Positions 44,135 to 45,956 of a stretch of DNA of 45,956 nt are shown piece after piece; the stretch's first letter is position 1, and each line of letters begins with the position of its first letter. Where the stretch lies: positions 1 to 45,956 of the forward strand of contig JAKSIZ010000016.1 of NCBI GenBank assembly GCA_024398515.1. Direction: 5' to 3'. The notes under the pieces are model-generated. The model saw only the letters and a program-made list of their open reading frames with translations, ran no database searches and was not told the DNA's origin. Source of the stretch: Bacteroidaceae bacterium (GTDB lineage Bacteria; Bacteroidota; Bacteroidia; Bacteroidales; Bacteroidaceae). The position numbers were made by a program, and so were the translations under genes.

Positions 44135-44234
44135 GAACGTAATACTTGAAAAAACATTGCTGCAATGTTGGTCCGAACATTGGAGCAATGTTGGAGTCAA
44201 CATTGCAGCAATGTTTTTCAGAGTTAAGCGTTCA
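44135..44234 (+). repeat. Triple-dyad intergenic element E
   Basis: Units start at 44154, 44177 and 44200 (23-bp period): ACATTGCTGCAATGT, ACATTGGAGCAATGT, and ACATTGCAGCAATGT, the last being the exact reverse complement of the first. The left end is GAACGTAATACTTG. The right end is T5, CA, GAGTTAAGCGTTC. It lies between two divergently transcribed genes, just upstream of the polymerase start, so it is not placed as a simple terminator of a plus-strand gene. Confidence 0.85.
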
Positions 44235-44270
44235 ACTTCGGAAAGCATAACGTTCAAGTAGCGAAACACA

Positions 44271-45794
44271 ATGCAAGAAACCCAGGAACAGCAACACACG
44301 TACATCGCCATCGACCTAAAGTCGTTCTTCGCCTCGGTCGAATGTGTGGAGAGAGGATTAGACCCGCTCACCACAAACCTTGTCGTTGCCGACGCCACGA
44401 GGACCGAGAAGACCATCTGTCTTGCCGTGACACCATCGCTGAAAGCATACGGCATCGGCGGCAGGGCAAGGCTGTTCGAGGTGATACAGATGGTCAGCAC
44501 GGTAAACACAAGGCGGCGATACGCCTCACGCTACCGGCGGCTCACGGGACGTTCAACCGACGACAACGAACTGCGTAAGCATCCCGACTGGGAGGTTGAC
44601 TACATCACTGCCCCACCCCGCATGGCTCACTACATAGACTACAGCACGAGGATCTACAAGATTTACCTGAAGTATATCGCGCCCGAACATATTCACGTCT
44701 ATAGCATCGACGAGGTGTTTATCGACGCCACACCGTATCTGAAGACCTACAAGATGACTGCACGCGAGTTGGCAATGACGATGATTCGCGACGTGTTGAG
44801 CCAGACGGGCATCACCGCAACGGCTGGCATAGGCACTAACCTATACCTGTGCAAGGTGGCGATGGACATCGTGGCGAAGCATCTGCCGGCTGACAGCGAC
44901 GGAGTTCGTATAGCAGAACTCGACGAGATAAGCTATCGCGAACAGCTCTGGGACTATCGTCCGCTGACAAAGTTCTGGCGTATCGGCCGCGGAATAGCCG
45001 AGCGGTTAGGCATGTATGGCATCGATACGATGGGCAAGATAGCACGGTGTTCCATCGACAATGAGGAGCTTCTGTATAGTTTGTTTGGTGTCCAAGCCGA
45101 ACTAATAATAGACCATGCATGGGGTTGGGAGCCTTGTACGATGGACTATATCAAGGCTTATCGCCCCGAAACAAACTCATTCAGCAGCAGTCAAGTGCTG
45201 AGTTGCCCCTACGATAACAGCAAAGCAAGGGTGGTTCTTATGGAGATGGCAGATGCCGCAGCACTCAAGTTGGTAAGCAAACGCCTTGTCACAGACCAAC
45301 TTGTGCTCACGATAAACTACGATGCAACGAACCTCACCGCACCTGAAATGCGCGGAAAATACACCGGCGAAGTGACGACCGACCACTACGGACGTCAGGT
45401 TCCGAAGCATTCTCACGGCAGTATCAGCCTCGGCAAGCACACGTCATCGACGAGAATAATCACCGATGCAGTGGTTGATTTGTACGACCGTATCAGCAAC
45501 AAAGCCCTGTCAATACGCCGACTAAGCCTCACGACCAATCACGTGATAACCGAAGAAGAGGCAGCAAAAGCCGTAAGTCAGCCCGAACAACTCGACCTTT
45601 TCACCGACTATGAAGCCCAGCGCAAGCAACGGCAACGCGAGTCGGAGGCACTCAAGAAGGAGCGGCGGATGCAGGAAGCGGTGATAAACATAAAGCAAAA
45701 GTTTGGCAAGAACTCCATCCTGCGGGGATTAAACTTCGAGGAAGGCGCCACCGCCAAGGCCCGCAACACTCAAATCGGAGGGCATAAAGCATAA
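44271..45794 (+). CDS. Y-family DNA polymerase (UmuC/DinB-like)
   Basis: 507 residues. The palm metal site is intact: YIAIDLKSFFASVE (first Asp) and VYSIDEVFIDATPY (Asp-Glu). TAGIGTNLYLCKVAMDIVAK and a helix-hairpin-helix region (FWRIGRGIAERLGMYGIDTMG) follow. The little finger domain is at about 290-410. Near residue 440 lies QLDLF, a canonical beta-clamp binding peptide. A basic Gln/Arg-rich coiled segment and KFGKNSILRGLNFEEGATAK..RNTQIGGHKA close the protein, an ending shared with UvrX-type polymerases. It would copy damaged DNA with low fidelity. No umuD partner or SOS box is visible. Triple-dyad element E lies directly upstream. Confidence 0.9.
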   Translation: MQETQEQQHTYIAIDLKSFFASVECVERGLDPLTTNLVVADATRTEKTICLAVTPSLKAYGIGGRARLFEVIQMVSTVNTRRRYASRYRRLTGRSTDDNELRKHPDWEVDYITAPPRMAHYIDYSTRIYKIYLKYIAPEHIHVYSIDEVFIDATPYLKTYKMTARELAMTMIRDVLSQTGITATAGIGTNLYLCKVAMDIVAKHLPADSDGVRIAELDEISYREQLWDYRPLTKFWRIGRGIAERLGMYGIDTMGKIARCSIDNEELLYSLFGVQAELIIDHAWGWEPCTMDYIKAYRPETNSFSSSQVLSCPYDNSKARVVLMEMADAAALKLVSKRLVTDQLVLTINYDATNLTAPEMRGKYTGEVTTDHYGRQVPKHSHGSISLGKHTSSTRIITDAVVDLYDRISNKALSIRRLSLTTNHVITEEEAAKAVSQPEQLDLFTDYEAQRKQRQRESEALKKERRMQEAVINIKQKFGKNSILRGLNFEEGATAKARNTQIGGHKA

Positions 45795-45868
45795 AGCCCC
45801 TGTGTAAAAGACGAAAACCTTTTCGTGAGTAGTTATATTAAATCAAAATACATTTCATTATGTGTGTC

Positions 45869-45948
45869 TGCCTTGGCAGCCTTGATGTGGTGGTTGTGTC
45901 TGTGCTTATATGAACAAGTTCATAACGCCCAGCCGCAACCACCACATC
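45869..45948. other. Nested inverted repeats at the window end
   Basis: GATGTGGTGGTTG at 45884-45896 pairs with CAACCACCACATC at 45936-45948 (13 bp perfect). Inside is the hairpin TATGAAC-AA-GTTCATA (45909-45924 region), and just before is CTGCCTTGGCAG. It lies after the polymerase gene, but there is no T run before the window ends. Confidence 0.55.
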
Positions 45949-45956
45949 GCTCTTCG

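Noticed and set aside
43957-44142. 61-codon open frame upstream of element E
   Set aside because: It has no recognisable domain and runs into the repeat element. A random open frame is as likely.

Overview
The window looks like a chromosomal segment of a Bacteroidales bacterium, most likely Prevotellaceae. The grounds are the many promoters of the Bacteroidetes type (TAnnTTTG at about -7, often with a TTG about 19-20 bases upstream), a short primary sigma factor of 288 residues, dockerin-like C-termini on secreted proteins, and a GH57 / glycosyltransferase / debranching-enzyme trio typical of Bacteroidetes glycogen metabolism. No phage, plasmid, CRISPR array or intact insertion sequence was seen. 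This is mostly core genome, with repeats and one duplication in the gaps.

Layout. 0.1-4.6 kb: minus-strand glycogen/alpha-glucan genes (GH57, GT4, GH133-like debranching enzyme). 5.0-9.2 kb: minus-strand CPA2 antiporter, pepT and a lipoprotein. 9.4-14.6 kb: plus-strand biotin-enzyme-like carboxyltransferase, an HD hydrolase and LptD. 14.8-18.7 kb: pectate lyase, truA and a short ComEC. 18.7-21.0 kb: minus-strand winged-helix protein and aspS. 21.2-25.2 kb: a tight minus-strand run starting with rpoD, then a secreted Lys-rich protein, an HPr-kinase-like protein, an S24/S26-type peptidase, a PqqD-like protein, a BadF/BcrA-type kinase and an unlisted 36-residue protein. 25.4-30.1 kb: minus-strand lon, tgt and lptG. 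30.3-32.7 kb: plus-strand trmN6-like methyltransferase, a HisC-like protein lacking its PLP lysine, and DUF4491. 32.8-33.0 kb: tRNA-Ser and tRNA-Glu. 33.1-36.0 kb: a divergent GHL10 lipoprotein-like hydrolase and glyA. 36.3-38.7 kb: the GDP-fucose pair fcl and gmd, with gmd carrying an N-terminal HTH domain. 39.2-41.2 kb: a DUF349 protein and tRNA-Gln. 41.4-43.7 kb: a secreted protein built from an internal 849-bp duplication. 44.3-45.8 kb: a Y-family DNA polymerase.

The most unusual signal lies between genes. Five intergenic sites carry the same architecture: three short dyad-symmetric units spaced 22-23 bp apart, T/A runs, and outward-facing GAGTTAAGCGTTC-like ends. The sequence of the dyad differs between sites, yet within each site all three copies agree and one is usually the exact reverse complement of another. 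This looks like a structure-conserved dispersed element, and I know of no named family that matches it. Other observations worth following are the HTH-Gmd fusion, the HisC-like protein with Lys to Ile and Arg to Asn at the PLP site, the rpoD-linked PqqD/peptidase/kinase cassette, a G-rich dispersed repeat absorbed in frame into a methyltransferase, and a 770-bp perfect repeat inside a secreted protein gene.
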